64,000 nt of DNA. It comes from Sialis fuliginosa. Lineage: Eukaryota > Arthropoda > Insecta > Megaloptera > Sialidae. The DNA lies in assembly GCA_961205875.1 (NCBI GenBank), contig OY540813.1:16649001-16713000 (forward strand). Direction: 5' to 3'. Positions 47,710 to 58,984 of the stretch are shown piece by piece; within the stretch, counting starts at the first letter, position 1; the number at the start of each line of letters is the position of its first letter. Both the position numbers and the translations under genes were made by a program. Under the pieces are notes generated by a model. That model saw only the letters and a list, made by a program, of their open reading frames with translations. It was not told where the DNA came from and made no database searches.

Positions 47710-47901
47710 TTAGGCGAAAGTGGCAGATACACCTTTGCGGTTGTAATCCGCCACTGTCGGTATGGCCGTGCCCTTGTTTGAGTCGTGATCCGAAACATTC
47801 TGGATCATAGCGACCGCCGCAGCCACATGCGCTCGTGCGTGCAACAGTCGATGCGTATCTTCTTGTTTTTTTGTTCGAAACCTTTTTACATTTGTGGTAA
47901 A
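47710..47901 (-). CDS. Coding-like open frame with stop and poly(A) signal, unknown
   Basis: On the minus strand 63 codons are open before TAA at 47710-47712. The last 50 are GC-rich and protein-like, with pieces EDTHRLLHARAHVAAAVAMI and SDHDSNKGTAIPTVADYN. An AATAAA signal lies about 95 bp downstream (plus-strand TTTATT near 47613). No good acceptor precedes the frame (only aaaaag or caagaag), so it may be a retro-pseudogene tail or a chance frame in a GC islet. A second minus frame (47693-47923, Cys/Gly/Arg-rich) is also open. No family recognised. Confidence 0.3.
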   Translation of the reverse strand, partial: FTTNVKRFRTKKQEDTHRLLHARAHVAAAVAMIQNVSDHDSNKGTAIPTVADYNRKGVSATFA

Positions 47902-47923
47902 TCACAAATAAGGAAACGCACAC

Positions 47924-48228
47924 AAAATTTTTCTCATGTGTAATTTTTTATAATTTATTATTTTTGAAAATTTTGTAAATGATTTACTCTATTAAAATCT
48001 ATAACAATCAACTTGGTTAATTAGTAAAGTAATGAAAAAACCTACAGATTATTTTCCTATAAAGAGTTCGTTTTCTTTCTACAGCCAAGTTAATTTATTT
48101 TTTACACTTATTAAAATTTTGACAAAAAAGAAACTGAAACGTACATATTATTTAAACAATATTTATTCAAAAAATCATAATTCAAACATTTTTAGAAAAA
48201 TATTTTTTATTTATCACATACCCTAACT
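47924..48228. other. AT-rich non-coding stretch
   Basis: No feature supported; the 64-codon plus frame at 48032-48226 is Lys/Asn/Phe-rich chance sequence. Confidence 0.45.
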
Positions 48229-48432
48229 CAGAGGTTCCCAAAGTGTGCACTGTAGATCTGCAGGTTCATCCATCTCATTAATTGAATGTTAATGAATAAT
48301 AAATGGATGAATTTGTTCAATGATGCAGTTCTTTGACTTATTCATTATATGTTTTGACTTAGGAAGGGACCCAATGGAAAACCTTAGTTCAGAAAGGGCG
48401 CCACGAGTTCAAAAAAAATTTGGAAACCTCTG
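48229..48432. mobile_element. hAT (Charlie-like) MITE
   Basis: The ends are CAGAGGTTCCCAAAGTG and AAATTTGGAAACCTCTG. CAGAGGTTCCCAAA is the classic end of a widespread hAT group. The flanks CCCTAACT (48221-48228) and CCCTAATC (48433-48440) agree in 6 of 8 bases. Length 204 bp, non-coding. Confidence 0.8.
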
Positions 48433-49690
48433 CCCTAATCTAAATGTAATTTTTTATCATTTTCTTTCGTTCCATCATCATGATGTCAATCTTTAATCAT
48501 TGTTTTTATAATATTTGTTTTGCATTTTCGATGTTCAAATCTGGAAAATTACTAGCCAAGGCAAAACATTTTCTTCTTCGCTAAAAATTTTTTCATGCCT
48601 AAATTGTGAGAAAACTAACCTAATAATTTTGTTGTAAAATAAATTTCTTCGAAATCATAAATGTTATATTTTTTAAAATTGTGTCTTGTGTTAATAAATA
48701 TCTGTCCAAAAAATAAATATCAACAGAACATATTTTTATAATTATTTGCATTCATTACAAAAACTATGTCAAAACAAAAACATTTTTTACAACACAATAA
48801 TATAAATGTAATATGGTAATTCAAATACAAAGCTATTATCTTCCACGTAAACATTGTGGTCTTAATATTGTTATTTCTTAATGTTCAACAAATTATCATT
48901 CTCTTATCTGTTGATTCATAAAATGAGTTGAGCAAAGCATTTATAGCTCACACTACATTAACATATTTATATAATGTTTACACTTTATTTAAATTCGATT
49001 TCGACACAAAGCCATTCATATATGAAAGTAATATGTCAACCATTTTATACGCTGCCTCTAAAGATAAAGACATATATATCTAAATGGTGTGGTACAACTT
49101 CCATCTAATAGAGACAACATTCAGACATGGAAATCAATGTTAATATCTGTTTATAATATGGACTTTGAATATTCTATATTATTGTTAGATTCTCACTGAT
49201 GTATTAATAGGTATTTGTTATTACCTATACAATATGAAAGTGAACTGTGCAATGATATAAAAATTATAAAAACATAATAGATAAACAAAATATCTTAAAA
49301 AGGGGCAAGAAAACATTATAACGTAGTTTAAAAAAATATTCTGTTTCTGTTGTAAAGTAAAAAAAAATTAAGAAAGACCAAAACCGATTAATATAAACTA
49401 ATTTTGTCTCAAATCCCCAAATCAAGATACTGTTATGATTCTATGTTTATACAATTTTTCTTTTTATTTTATTCGTAAAATTAAATGAATTCATCGAACT
49501 GAAACATGTTAGTTTATAAATGTAATAATAAAATATGGACAAAATTATGAATGACCATGTTCACGTGTAAATGTTGAATGTCTCAATATAATATATAATT
49601 AACTTTCGCAATTTTATACTTTTCTTAAAAAAAACATACAAACATGATTTAAAAATTCATATCTATCAACAATGTATAGATCATTTACCT
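48433..49690. other. AT-rich non-coding stretch
   Basis: No feature supported. Confidence 0.45.
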
Positions 49691-50138
49691 ATGTAGATCA
49701 CGCACACCCACGAAAAAAAAATGTAATCCCGTCTGCTCACTTACTGTTACAAAAAAAGTATTCACGAGCACGCACGCTCACGAATCATTTTTTTTTTTTT
49801 GTGTTCCGATAGAGTTGGCAATACTAACCATGTAAAAGTGCTTCTAAAAATGACATTTATTTTTTATATTTATATTTTAATGTCAACATTCGATATAAAA
49901 CATTATTATATTAATGCATTATTAGTTCAGATATTAAAAAAAAGATCAAATAAGTTTAAAAAAATATATATTATCTTCAAAATATACTCACGGACTCACG
50001 TACGAGAAAAATGTACTCACGCACGGTTATTTTAATTTGACTCACGATCACGCACGCTCACGATTCAAAATTTAAAAATCGCTCACGCTCATGTCGGGTC
50101 AGGGTCGAAAAATTCACGCCCCGTGCCCAGCTCTAATC
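49691..50138. mobile_element. hAT-like element with CTCACG subterminal repeats
   Basis: Repeated words of the form TCACGCACGCTCACG lie in two groups, 49698-49785 and 49988-50093, around an AT-rich centre. The right end reads ccccgtgcccagctcta; TAGAGCTGGGCAC-type ends are known for hAT elements. A second end-like tagagttggcaatacta at 49810 suggests a nested piece. Clustered subterminal repeats are typical transposase-binding sites. Confidence 0.5.
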
Positions 50139-50860
50139 CAAATTCCGGAAACATTGCGAACTGCACTCGCCCTCGCTATTTATGTAGCATCGATGTATAA
50201 AACGCAAATTAAAAAAGAAATATAATTTAATTTGAGACGGAGCATGGTGTAAAACCAGAATAATAAATATTTCCTGTAAGTGTAAGTCAATAATATTTTA
50301 AAAATTCACGATCGTTATCTAAATCTAGCCTAAAGGACGATCTTAATGATTGAAAACAAAAACAAGTTTCACTTCAATTGTCAAGAAAATACACATTATT
50401 CTGAAAACAAAATCGATTTATAAGAGATAATTCACGCGCACAAGCAATAGTAGTATAACTACCGGTATTAAATCTTAACTCACCGGTGATTTATACATAC
50501 GAAGACACAGAGAAATGCTGATAACAATCAACAATAAACCTCTGAAATGTCAGCGACCGGGCAGAGACAGTACACATTTCATTTCGAGTGTCATTCTGCA
50601 GCATTTCATTATACCCAATTGTTTACGCGGCTAACTGTTAAATAAATCACCTTGATACCGATCCCACATTTCTTTATCGGGGCTTACATTTTAACTGTGG
50701 TAATATGAACGGCCACAGAATACCTGATGGCTACTTTATGCAATCACATAATATAGTTGTAAAACGTCGGTTCCTGACCTTTTGTTAATTGTGGACTATA
50801 CTACAAAATTATATACTTAAGCCTTAGCACTTTACAGAAACGGTCTCCGTCACCGCTTCG
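50139..50860. other. Unique, less AT-rich stretch
   Basis: 50460-50780 has balanced composition, no repeat match and no frame longer than about 30 codons. It could be a conserved non-coding element; that cannot be judged from one genome. Confidence 0.25.
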
Positions 50861-51331
50861 ATTTCTGAATATTAATCTATAAACATTTAAATGTCTTACA
50901 GCGTGATTTGATGACAATCGGTCAATAGGTGTCAGAATGGTGGACATTTAAACTAATTATTAGTATTATTTATTTATTAATTATTATATTATCATAGCAA
51001 CTGCTTTATATTGTTTCAAATTTGACGATTATTTCTATTATATATTTTGTGTCGTAGTACTTATCATTTTGTAATCATTAGCAAGTGTCCATCATTGCGT
51101 GCTCATTACTGGTTTTACTATATCCATTACTGAAGAAAAAACATAAACAAAATAAAAAGCAATAATTTAAAAAACAAACTATATTTGCGGACTTTGGTAA
51201 TTAAATTGATTAAATAAAGAGTTACTTGTGTTATTAGTAACATGAGTTCATGAGAATTACAAAAAAAAGCACGTCAATCACAAAAACAGTAAACCTTGCT
51301 TTTATAGCAGCCATAACTGGTGCCAGTACCT
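50861..51331 (-). mobile_element. Family 1 MITE, copy H (5' truncated)
   Basis: It starts inside the element at atttctgaatattaatctat and ends AACTGGTGCCAGTACCT followed by TA (51332-51333). It carries the full set of middle blocks (tcatagcaactgctttatat, cattgcgtgctcattactgg). The opposite terminal repeat is missing. Confidence 0.8.
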
Positions 51332-51333
51332 TA

Positions 51334-52171
51334 TTTACTAAATATAAATGTAGAAAATAGATGATAGATACTAGATACGTATTTATTTATTGCATCAGTA
51401 TAATTATAATCTTTCTATATAGGTATTATTTACTTATTAATTAAATTACATTATTTTTATTTATATCGTTTTAAAATTATTTTTTTAATAAATAAGATAA
51501 ATTTGATACACTTCTGACTTTTACATTTAACTCATTTTTTGCAACCACTGTTTGAGAAACACTGATATAATAAATAGCATCCATCGCGGACAGGTTACTA
51601 TAAGATATCCAGTGTAGTAAAATTCTCATTAGGAGGTCCGATTATATTTTAATATAGGGGGGAATAAAATATCCCTTCGAAATGCTCCGTTAAACATTAA
51701 ATTTACATAGAATACTTATATATTACACGTTCATATATCTTACAGTCAACATTAAGTCATTCACTCAACCGATTGCATGGTTACTTATTTAGATAAACAT
51801 AAGAATTATGTTTAAAATACCTCAGTAAAATTAGATTATCTTAATTTTACATAGTGATTACTTCAACATCGAAGCAAATTAACATAACTATTAATTAACA
51901 ATTTTGGCTCTTGGTTTAGATAAATACCAATAAAAACTTTGGTTATAAATACCACTACTACTTGTCAAAAAATAAAACTAATATAAAAATATATATTACT
52001 TCTTTAATTATTACCTATTACTTATGTCAGATATTATAAAGAATTAGCTCTATCTATCTGCGAGATATCAAATCAAGATTAATTTGCTCGGGTTCTCAGA
52101 GAATTGGTAATAAATGTATAAAAATGTACAATTGTCACTACTGCTTGTAGATTACTGATTTCTACTTAACG
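51334..52171. other. AT-rich stretch with one hAT-like end
   Basis: On the minus strand cagtgtttctcaaacagtgg (about 51546-51565) resembles the end of another common hAT group. No partner end was found. Nothing coding. Confidence 0.4.
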
Positions 52172-52504
52172 CAGTGGCGTAGATAGGGGAGGGGGATCAA
52201 GATGATCAATCACCCCCCCATGAGTCTACATCATGAGAAAACTCAAAGACATTTTTTGAACCGAGAGACAATTTTTTAAACTCTTCTAGCATGAATAAAA
52301 TAGTAAAAGTGGTAAATTAAGAGTAATTTTAGTAATAAAGGGTACACTGACTAATTTATATAACTATATGATCAAGAAAAAAAAGGTCATTCAATTCAAA
52401 ATTATAATAATAATTTTTTTTTGCATATTTTGGGGACAGCCGATCTTTATTTTTCTTATTTATCCCCCCCCCCCCCCCATCGCAAAATGCTATCTACGCC
52501 ACTG
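52172..52504. mobile_element. hAT MITE with perfect 8-bp target duplication
   Basis: The ends are CAGTGGCGTAGATAG and CTATCTACGCCACTG. ACTTAACG lies directly outside both (52164-52171 and 52505-52512), an exact 8-bp duplication. The 333-bp interior has GGGGAGGGGG near the left end and 15 C (52464-52478) near the right. It is the best preserved member of the CAGTGGCG group that also left remnants at 13634, 21202 and 35211. Confidence 0.92.
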
Positions 52505-52512
52505 ACTTAACG

Positions 52513-53813
52513 TGCAAGCGTCAAGGTCATTCATATAAACCATACCATTCATTAGCGCTGTCAGTAGACTGTCATTTATATTTTATACCTCGCAGATAGA
52601 ATTAGCAGCTTAGCTTTTGTTCGATAGAAAATTCTTTATAATACCGGAAATTAGTAATTCATACACATTATACGATTTTTATATAAAGAATGAAACTCAT
52701 ATTATTTTATTTTTAATAAAAGACTACATCCAATAATATATTGACTTTATTTATTCTATTATTATACGATTGTGTATACAATTATACTTAAAGAATTATT
52801 AGATATATCGTATAAAACTTAATGAATATAATTAAAGATAATATATACATACAATTTCTCGATATTTAAATGCTAATTTGTAATCTTCACATACCTTAGC
52901 AAAAACACACGCTTGTAGCGTAGATAGCAAAATCTCTAATTAGCGAATATAAAATACATATTTAAAAACCATATCTGATAGAATCTAAACGTATACTTTA
53001 TTAACATATACGCATGCCTTAAAAACAAAAAGTAAGCAATGTTAGTTTTTAAATTACTCACCAATAAAATGTACACAGTTAAAAATAATATTTCATATTT
53101 AAACATATTTCAATTTACAAATAGGTTTAACAAATTAAGAATACATTTGATTTAAGTTTTTAATTATTTTACCCTGATAATATATTATATAATTATGAAA
53201 TCCTACTATTTATAAGAAACAATTTTATAATGTAACATATAATATAAATAGAATAACTCTTAATAATTCAAAACAATACTTTATAACACTTATAAGCCAT
53301 AAATGCTAACTCTTCAAAAACAGTTATATCCTAATTAAAAAAGACCATAATTTTTCTTTATTTTTATATTTTAATTATAGTTTATTTATTATTATTATCA
53401 AAATTATTAAAAATTGCATCAATACCTTATTTTTCATCACAATCAATACAAAAAAATAGTACATTTTACATTTTATAAATAGACAAAAATTAAAATTTTA
53501 AGAAACTTTTGTACCTGAAATTCAATTCATACATAATTATTAATACGAATAGAAATGTTTATTACATTTTTATGGTTCATAATATATTTTAAAACTGTAT
53601 GAGCGCCTGTTATAATTCACACAACAATGTGCTGTCTGTTGTTTCTTGTTAAAGTTATTTATGGTTATTAGGTGTTGAAAACGATACAAAGATAAAATTC
53701 TACTAAAAACAACAATGAGATATACCATTAATCCATTCGACACAAAAACGTTTATGTTTTAAACATTTATAACGAAATAAATAATAAGAATAAGTTTTTA
53801 GCAGGATCCTCAA
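52513..53813. other. AT-rich non-coding stretch
   Basis: CTTTATAATACCGGA followed by AATTA at 52634-52648 resembles the right end of family 2 (CTTTATAATACCGGACA-TTA) and may be a remnant. Nothing else supported. Confidence 0.4.
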
Positions 53814-53905
53814 TCCATGGTCCCCACATCTTATCGCGGGCCCCCAGGCTAGAATTATTTGGAAGGCCCTTTCCCGCTAATAAATATTAATTTTATGGGG
53901 TCAGG
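53814..53905 (-). repeat. GC-rich repeat relic shared with 4069-4104
   Basis: ATGGTCCCCACATCTTATCG followed by CGGGCCCCCAGGCTAG is the reverse complement of the end of the 3979 relic (ctggcccaggggcccacaat + aagatatgggggtcat) with a few changes. The start cagGATCCTCAATCC may be its outer end. Confidence 0.5.
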
Positions 53906-54279
53906 CCCTGAATCTGAATCCGAAAAATGTATTTTCGTAAACTTGAACCCGGACCGAACCGTTATATTTCTATCCAAGTCCGAGCGTTATAGTATTTTTT
54001 AATTTTATGAAAATTAAGTAAGTACAATTTATATAGAATATGAATTATTTTTAATTAAAGAGGTGAATGGACAACAGAATATATTGAACTGTGTCAGGGA
54101 CAGGACTGCATTAACTTTGTAAGCAGACTAGGTTCCTACTAAAATCATTTTTAAATTTGAAAATTTATTCATTAAATAAATTCATTGAGTCGGTTAAAAA
54201 AATCCTTAAAACTTTTTAATAGTGTATAAAGGCCACACAACACGGGTTTTATAGAACACAATTATTCAAGTAACCCCTT

Positions 54280-54424
54280 CAATATTCTATTTCGTCACCG
54301 TGTCTCCACATCCGGTCGCGGCGGAACCGTTCCGCCATCTTGTCCTTGTCAGATGGTGACATGTCATTTTTACAAGAGCCGCTCTCGAACTTGTCATCAA
54401 CGTTTTGTAATCTAATTTTTAAAA
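54280..54424 (-). CDS. CpG-rich islet with coding-like frame, possible first exon
   Basis: 54301-54360 carries about six CpG in 40 bp. On the minus strand one frame is open for about 43 codons to TGA (54280-54282), with pieces KFESGSCKNDMSPSDKD and MAERFRRDRMWRHGDEIEY. The word CAAGATGGCGGAAC combines a strong start context with a YY1/Pho-type core, common at promoters and start codons. A second frame with ATG is also open for 36 codons. No product recognised. Promoter, first exon or chance islet are all possible. Confidence 0.28.
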
Positions 54425-54520
54425 CGCTCGGAGTTTTATTTTTAACTAACAACTACCGAAAATATTTTTAGAATAAAATCGAATCTTTAAAACTGTCTAT
54501 TGTCTGTTAGGATCTATATA

Positions 54521-55240
54521 CAGTACCTTCCAAAAGTTCCGGGTCACCTAAATAACTCTTGATTTGTTTGAAATAAAGGATTGAAATTTATAGGGATACA
54601 ATGGGATCACAAAGTCTATTATTTAACAACAAAAGCACCCACTTTCACACACCCGGGGGACAGGGGGAGGCAAGAAATCTTAAATAGCATGAGTGTGGGT
54701 TCCTTCGAAAGGGATTTCCTAGACGAAAACAACACGGGACTGCCGAGGTCTCTACAAATTTTTTTTTCGAAGAGATGATCATTTGAACATTTCTATTGAG
54801 ATTAGGTTAAATGAATTTTCAAAAATTTAAAAATGAAAAAAAACCAGATCCAATTGAAAAACACGATCATCAGCAATTTAACTCGTGTCATCAATTTGTT
54901 CAGACATGATAACCTGTGGACTAGATGTATTTTGTAAGGATAATAGTGATACTCTTCAATTTTAACCTAATTTTAAATGATCATAACTCTTCGAAAAAAA
55001 ATCGTAGAGACCTCGGCGACCTCGCGTTGTTTTCGTCTCGAAAAACCTTTTCGAACGAGTCCTCACTCTACCCCACATACCATTTAAGATTTCTTGCTTC
55101 CCCCCTCTCCCCGTCCCCTGGGGTATGGAAGTGAGTGTTTTGTGGTTAAATAATAGAGTTTGTATCACTATAAATTTAAATCTTATATTTCAAGTCGTTC
55201 AAAAATTATTTATGTGGTCCGGAACTTTTGGTAGGCACTG
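54521..55240. mobile_element. Tc1/mariner-like element with long terminal inverted repeats
   Basis: CAGTACCTTCCAAAAGTTCC is at the left and GGAACTTTTGGTAGGCACTG at the right, with TA outside each (54519-54520 and 55241-55242). The inverted repeats run about 290 bp (54521-54815 against 54958-55240) and diverge moderately. They leave a spacer of only about 140 bp. CAGT ends and the TA duplication fit Tc1/mariner. Frames at 54581-54778 (+), 54925-55134 (+) and 54962-55168 (-) lie in the repeats and are not genes. Confidence 0.85.
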
Positions 55241-55242
55241 TA

Positions 55243-55734
55243 TAAGTATATAGTTAATCAACAAGTGTGATTTTTATTTTTATTTACTTTCTGTATTTTG
55301 ATTCAAACTACTGAATAATTTCATAGATAATATTTTTAACTCACGAAAATATAGTTTATATAAATACCTACATTATGGTATACATTTTGTAATCCAATTC
55401 TTGAATCCTTGTCGAACACGATATTGTTTTAAACTAATTATACAATGGACAACATCTTCTTGGCTGGTTTAATGTTCCATAGAACAATCGTTTAATCAGA
55501 AAGACGGCGGCTTCGGTCACGTTTCCTTTTATAATTCTCATCTATTGTGTGGGAAAACATTACAATCGTGATAATAAAATTATAATAAGTTCACAATGAT
55601 AGATGTTCCTAACAATATTCAATATTAATTAAATTAATCAAATCGTTACATTTATGAAAATAATGGAACTGGAAAGATGATAAACGAAACTTTAAAATGT
55701 ACGTATAAAAATCCTATCTGTTTCTTAGAATATA
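55243..55734. other. AT-rich non-coding stretch
   Basis: No feature supported. Confidence 0.45.
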
Positions 55735-56263
55735 AGGTACTGGTACCAGTTATGGCCGCTATAAGAGCAAGGTTTACTGTTTTTGTGATTGACGGTCTTC
55801 TTTTTTGTAATTCTCATGAACTCATGTTACTAATAAAACAAGTAACTTATTATTTAAACAATTTAATTACCAAAGTCAGCAAATATAGTTTAATTATAGA
55901 TGAAGTAAAATCAGTAATGAGCACGCAGTGATAGACACTTGCTAATGATTACAAAATGATAAGTACTACGACACAAAAGATATAAAAGAAAGAATCGTCG
56001 TTAAAACAATGTAAAACAGTTGCTATGATAATATAATAACTAATAAATAAATTATACTAATAATATAATTAGTTTAAATGTCCACCATTTTGACACCTAT
56101 TGGCCGATTGTCATCAAATCACGCTGTAAGACAGTTAAATGTATAGATTAATATTCAGAAATGGTAGTAATCAAATATCTACAAATATTTCTAATTCAGT
56201 ACATTTAATTAAAAAATAGTCATTACTGGGGTCATATCAAAGACTGGTGCCAGTCACAGACCT
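55735..56263 (+). mobile_element. Family 1 MITE, copy I
   Basis: It starts AGGTACTGGTACCAGTTATGG and ends AGACTGGTGCCAGTCACAGA+CCT, where a six-base insertion (cacaga) splits the right terminal repeat. TA is outside both ends (55733-55734 and 56264-56265). Length 529 bp. An 84-codon plus frame (55677-55931) runs into it and is chance. Confidence 0.85.
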
Positions 56264-56835
56264 TATTTTAACATTACCAGTCTCACTGCCATGGTATAAT
56301 GTAGGTAAGTAATAATTAATAGCTAATGTACCCACATTATTAATAGAAAAAAATCAAATTAAAGGTCTAAGATAATTATCGATTGTTTAAACATGAATCG
56401 AAAGTGAATATTAATTGTAGTAATTAAGAAAACGTAATTGTCTTTACATTGTATGTAACGTACTTTTATGTAACGGTTTGTTTCAAACCCAACACTTTGA
56501 GTGGGTGTTTTAGAAATCGCCCGGTGATTATTTCGTCATGGTAAATTTTTCATAACAGACAATATTAAACACGGTATGTTTTTTTTTTGATATTATTAAA
56601 GTTCATCAAACTAGTTTATTCATTCTATGTGAACTAAAATGAAATATTAATAACAATTACGTATAATAAGGTTTTGTATAAATAATTAAAAGTATATAAA
56701 AAGTAGACTGTAATCATATGTAGATACTGTACCTATAGACCTATCTATTTTTAAAAGTTGAATTGTATTAAGTACAAGATTAAAGATAAACTGGAGACAA
56801 AAAATTAATGGTAATCGTATAATATACGTTCTCTT
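56264..56835. other. AT-rich non-coding stretch
   Basis: No feature supported. Confidence 0.45.
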
Positions 56836-57060
56836 TTTAGGGTTCCGTAGGTCTACTATCAGAATCCAATTAATCTCACTTTATTGTCCGTCCATCCGTC
56901 ACAGCAAATTAAATCGTAAGTTTGTAAGCTAAAATACCTACTTATATGTACAAGCTATAAAAATTTGAAATTTGAAATCATCATACAAGTTATGATTCCA
57001 GACATATTGATCCTTACGGAACGTAAAATTATAAAATTTACAAACTTGAGGACAGTTTGC
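56836..57060 (+). repeat. Dispersed repeat with AGGGTTCCGTAG head
   Basis: TTTTTAGGGTTCCGTAGGTC, then aatctcactttattgtccgt and ccatccgtc. It is the same kind of head as at 36250, and the ...atctcacttt-tgtc part is shared with the family 5 copy at 7420. I know repeats with this head best from lepidopteran genomes. Confidence 0.55.
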
Positions 57061-57990
57061 AAATTTTACAAAATAAAAATCTCACAGTAAGTAAAATTTG
57101 AATTATTTGTAAATATGGCGAAATATGAGCAAAAATTACAAAATTTCCTCTATCTATTACTTATTTTTCTTGTACATTCTCTAATAATAAAACTAAATTG
57201 TAATTTTACATACTTACATTTTTAAATCGACTTTTATCATCATGTAGACATAAAAATTTTGAATTTTTTTAAAGAGGGCGCCATAGAGCTAATGTTATGC
57301 TAGAACATTTTCTTGGTACCTATGTACGAGTATCAAAATGTATCAAAATGCAAGTCTTAATCATTAGAATTTGATCTTATTTTTAATTAAATTTTTTAAC
57401 TGAAAATGGAGCTAGTAAGAGCGGGCTCAAAATAGTTATTTCATATGTCCCTTATCTAACTCGGTACATACTGGCTTAAAAATCATAAAAATACATTACC
57501 AAAACCCATTGCAGGCAGAGCTTTGGTGATACTACCAACGACAAATACTTTAGGATTAACAATATAATTTTAAATTTTGGGAAAATAGAGAAAAAACATT
57601 TTTTAAGAAAAATATCATGGCAAGTTTTTTTATCTAAAGCATGCTGTATATTATATATTACATCGAACCGAATATACAAATTCTTAGTTTATTTCAAAAA
57701 TTTGCTTTTATCGATCTTGACAAAATCGTAATTTATAGGGTAAATATTTAAAAAAAAAACTCCATAAGATGGATTTGGTAAAATAGTATTTACCCACTTG
57801 CTATCTCAATGCATGGTAAAATAAAAAATATTATTTAAATTGAACAAATCACTAGATGACATATTATTATGATGGTACCATTACAACTAGACATAAAAAT
57901 AAATGCAAGGAACACTTTTTTACTAAAGATTCATCTTCATACAAGCAACTACTTTGTAAAATATAAAAGGAAGCAAATCAAAGAGAATTA
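57061..57990. other. AT-rich non-coding stretch
   Basis: No feature supported. Confidence 0.45.
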
Positions 57991-58150
57991 AAAATACGTA
58001 GAGCGCCCACACCTAGACTACTGCTCGTTATTTTTATACCGCGGCTCAGGTTGCACATTACATTTTAATTGAAACCACCCACACAACAATGCGGCCACAT
58101 GTGCCGCACTCGTTTTATGATGTACCGCAATAAAGTGGGATCGCTATTGT
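57991..58150 (-). promoter_or_regulatory. GC-richer patch with a TATA-box-like word
   Basis: On the minus strand GGTATAAAAATA (TATA word at plus 58031-58038) follows a CpG-containing 100-bp patch (gccgcggt, ggccgcat, gtgcggc). About 20-30 nt downstream lie gagcagtagtctagg and gtgtgggcgctct. No exon follows that I can support. A minus-strand core promoter is one possibility. Confidence 0.2.
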
Positions 58151-58328
58151 ATTATGCAGACTCTCTAAATATACACTGTTAAAATTTAGGGTTTTATTGA
58201 TATTGTTTTGTCATAAAATAATACAAACAACCAAATTATCGTGAAAATATTCACAAATACTGAAAAAACTTATCATTCTTATATATTTAGCTTTTTTAGG
58301 CTAATTATAAATAAAATCCATGGTGTTA

Positions 58329-58643
58329 TGTCCGGTATTATAAATGAGCTAACAAAATTTTCTAGCTAGCAAGCACTTTCAAATGAGGTTTCTAACCTAT
58401 CTGAGAGTTCTCCTTTAATTTCATGAACTGTTTGACAATTTTCGCGCACGCGTGATATGTAAACACCAACAGTTTTAAAACAGTGGAGATATTATCAAAA
58501 TTATTTTGTACGGTCAAAGTTACCAACTGTGTTACGATAAGTTGAATAATCATTGCTGTAAATTTCATAGCTAATCCAATAATACCCCTTTTGAAAGTGC
58601 TTGCTAGCTAGCGAATCTGCTATCTCCTTTATAATACCGGACA
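58329..58643 (+). mobile_element. Family 2 PIF/Harbinger-like MITE, copy 2
   Basis: The ends are TGTCCGGTATTATAAATGAG and CCTTTATAATACCGGACA. TTA is on both sides (58326-58328 and 58644-58646). Length 315 bp, colinear with copy 1, including tttcgcgcacgcgtgatatg. Confidence 0.9.
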
Positions 58644-58649
58644 TTAGAT

Positions 58650-58984
58650 TTTAAAATTTTGTCTACATGTCTTGATTTAAAGGAAATTTCAGTACAAAAA
58701 AGTTGTTTAGTTCAGATATCTTCACACTACTCCATTAAGGATCTGAACATTAATATCACGGATAATTAGTTGATTAATACTAAACCTATCTTATTGTCAG
58801 TGAGATTTTCAGTGACAAAAAAAACATAATGTGGGCGAATAACGTGGTAGAGAAAGGTGCCACCGTAGTGAGGATGTGGTCTCTACATGGTAAGAGCAAC
58901 AAGTCGCGCAATCATGAACCAATATAGAAATACCCGGTGTTTTTTTAAGACTTTCTATATTTCAGACAAAAGTTTCGTGGTTTC
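58650..58984. other. AT-rich non-coding stretch
   Basis: No feature supported. Confidence 0.4.

Noticed and set aside
54581-55168. Three frames of 65-69 codons on both strands
   Set aside because: They fall in the terminal inverted repeats of the Tc1/mariner-like element and mirror each other.
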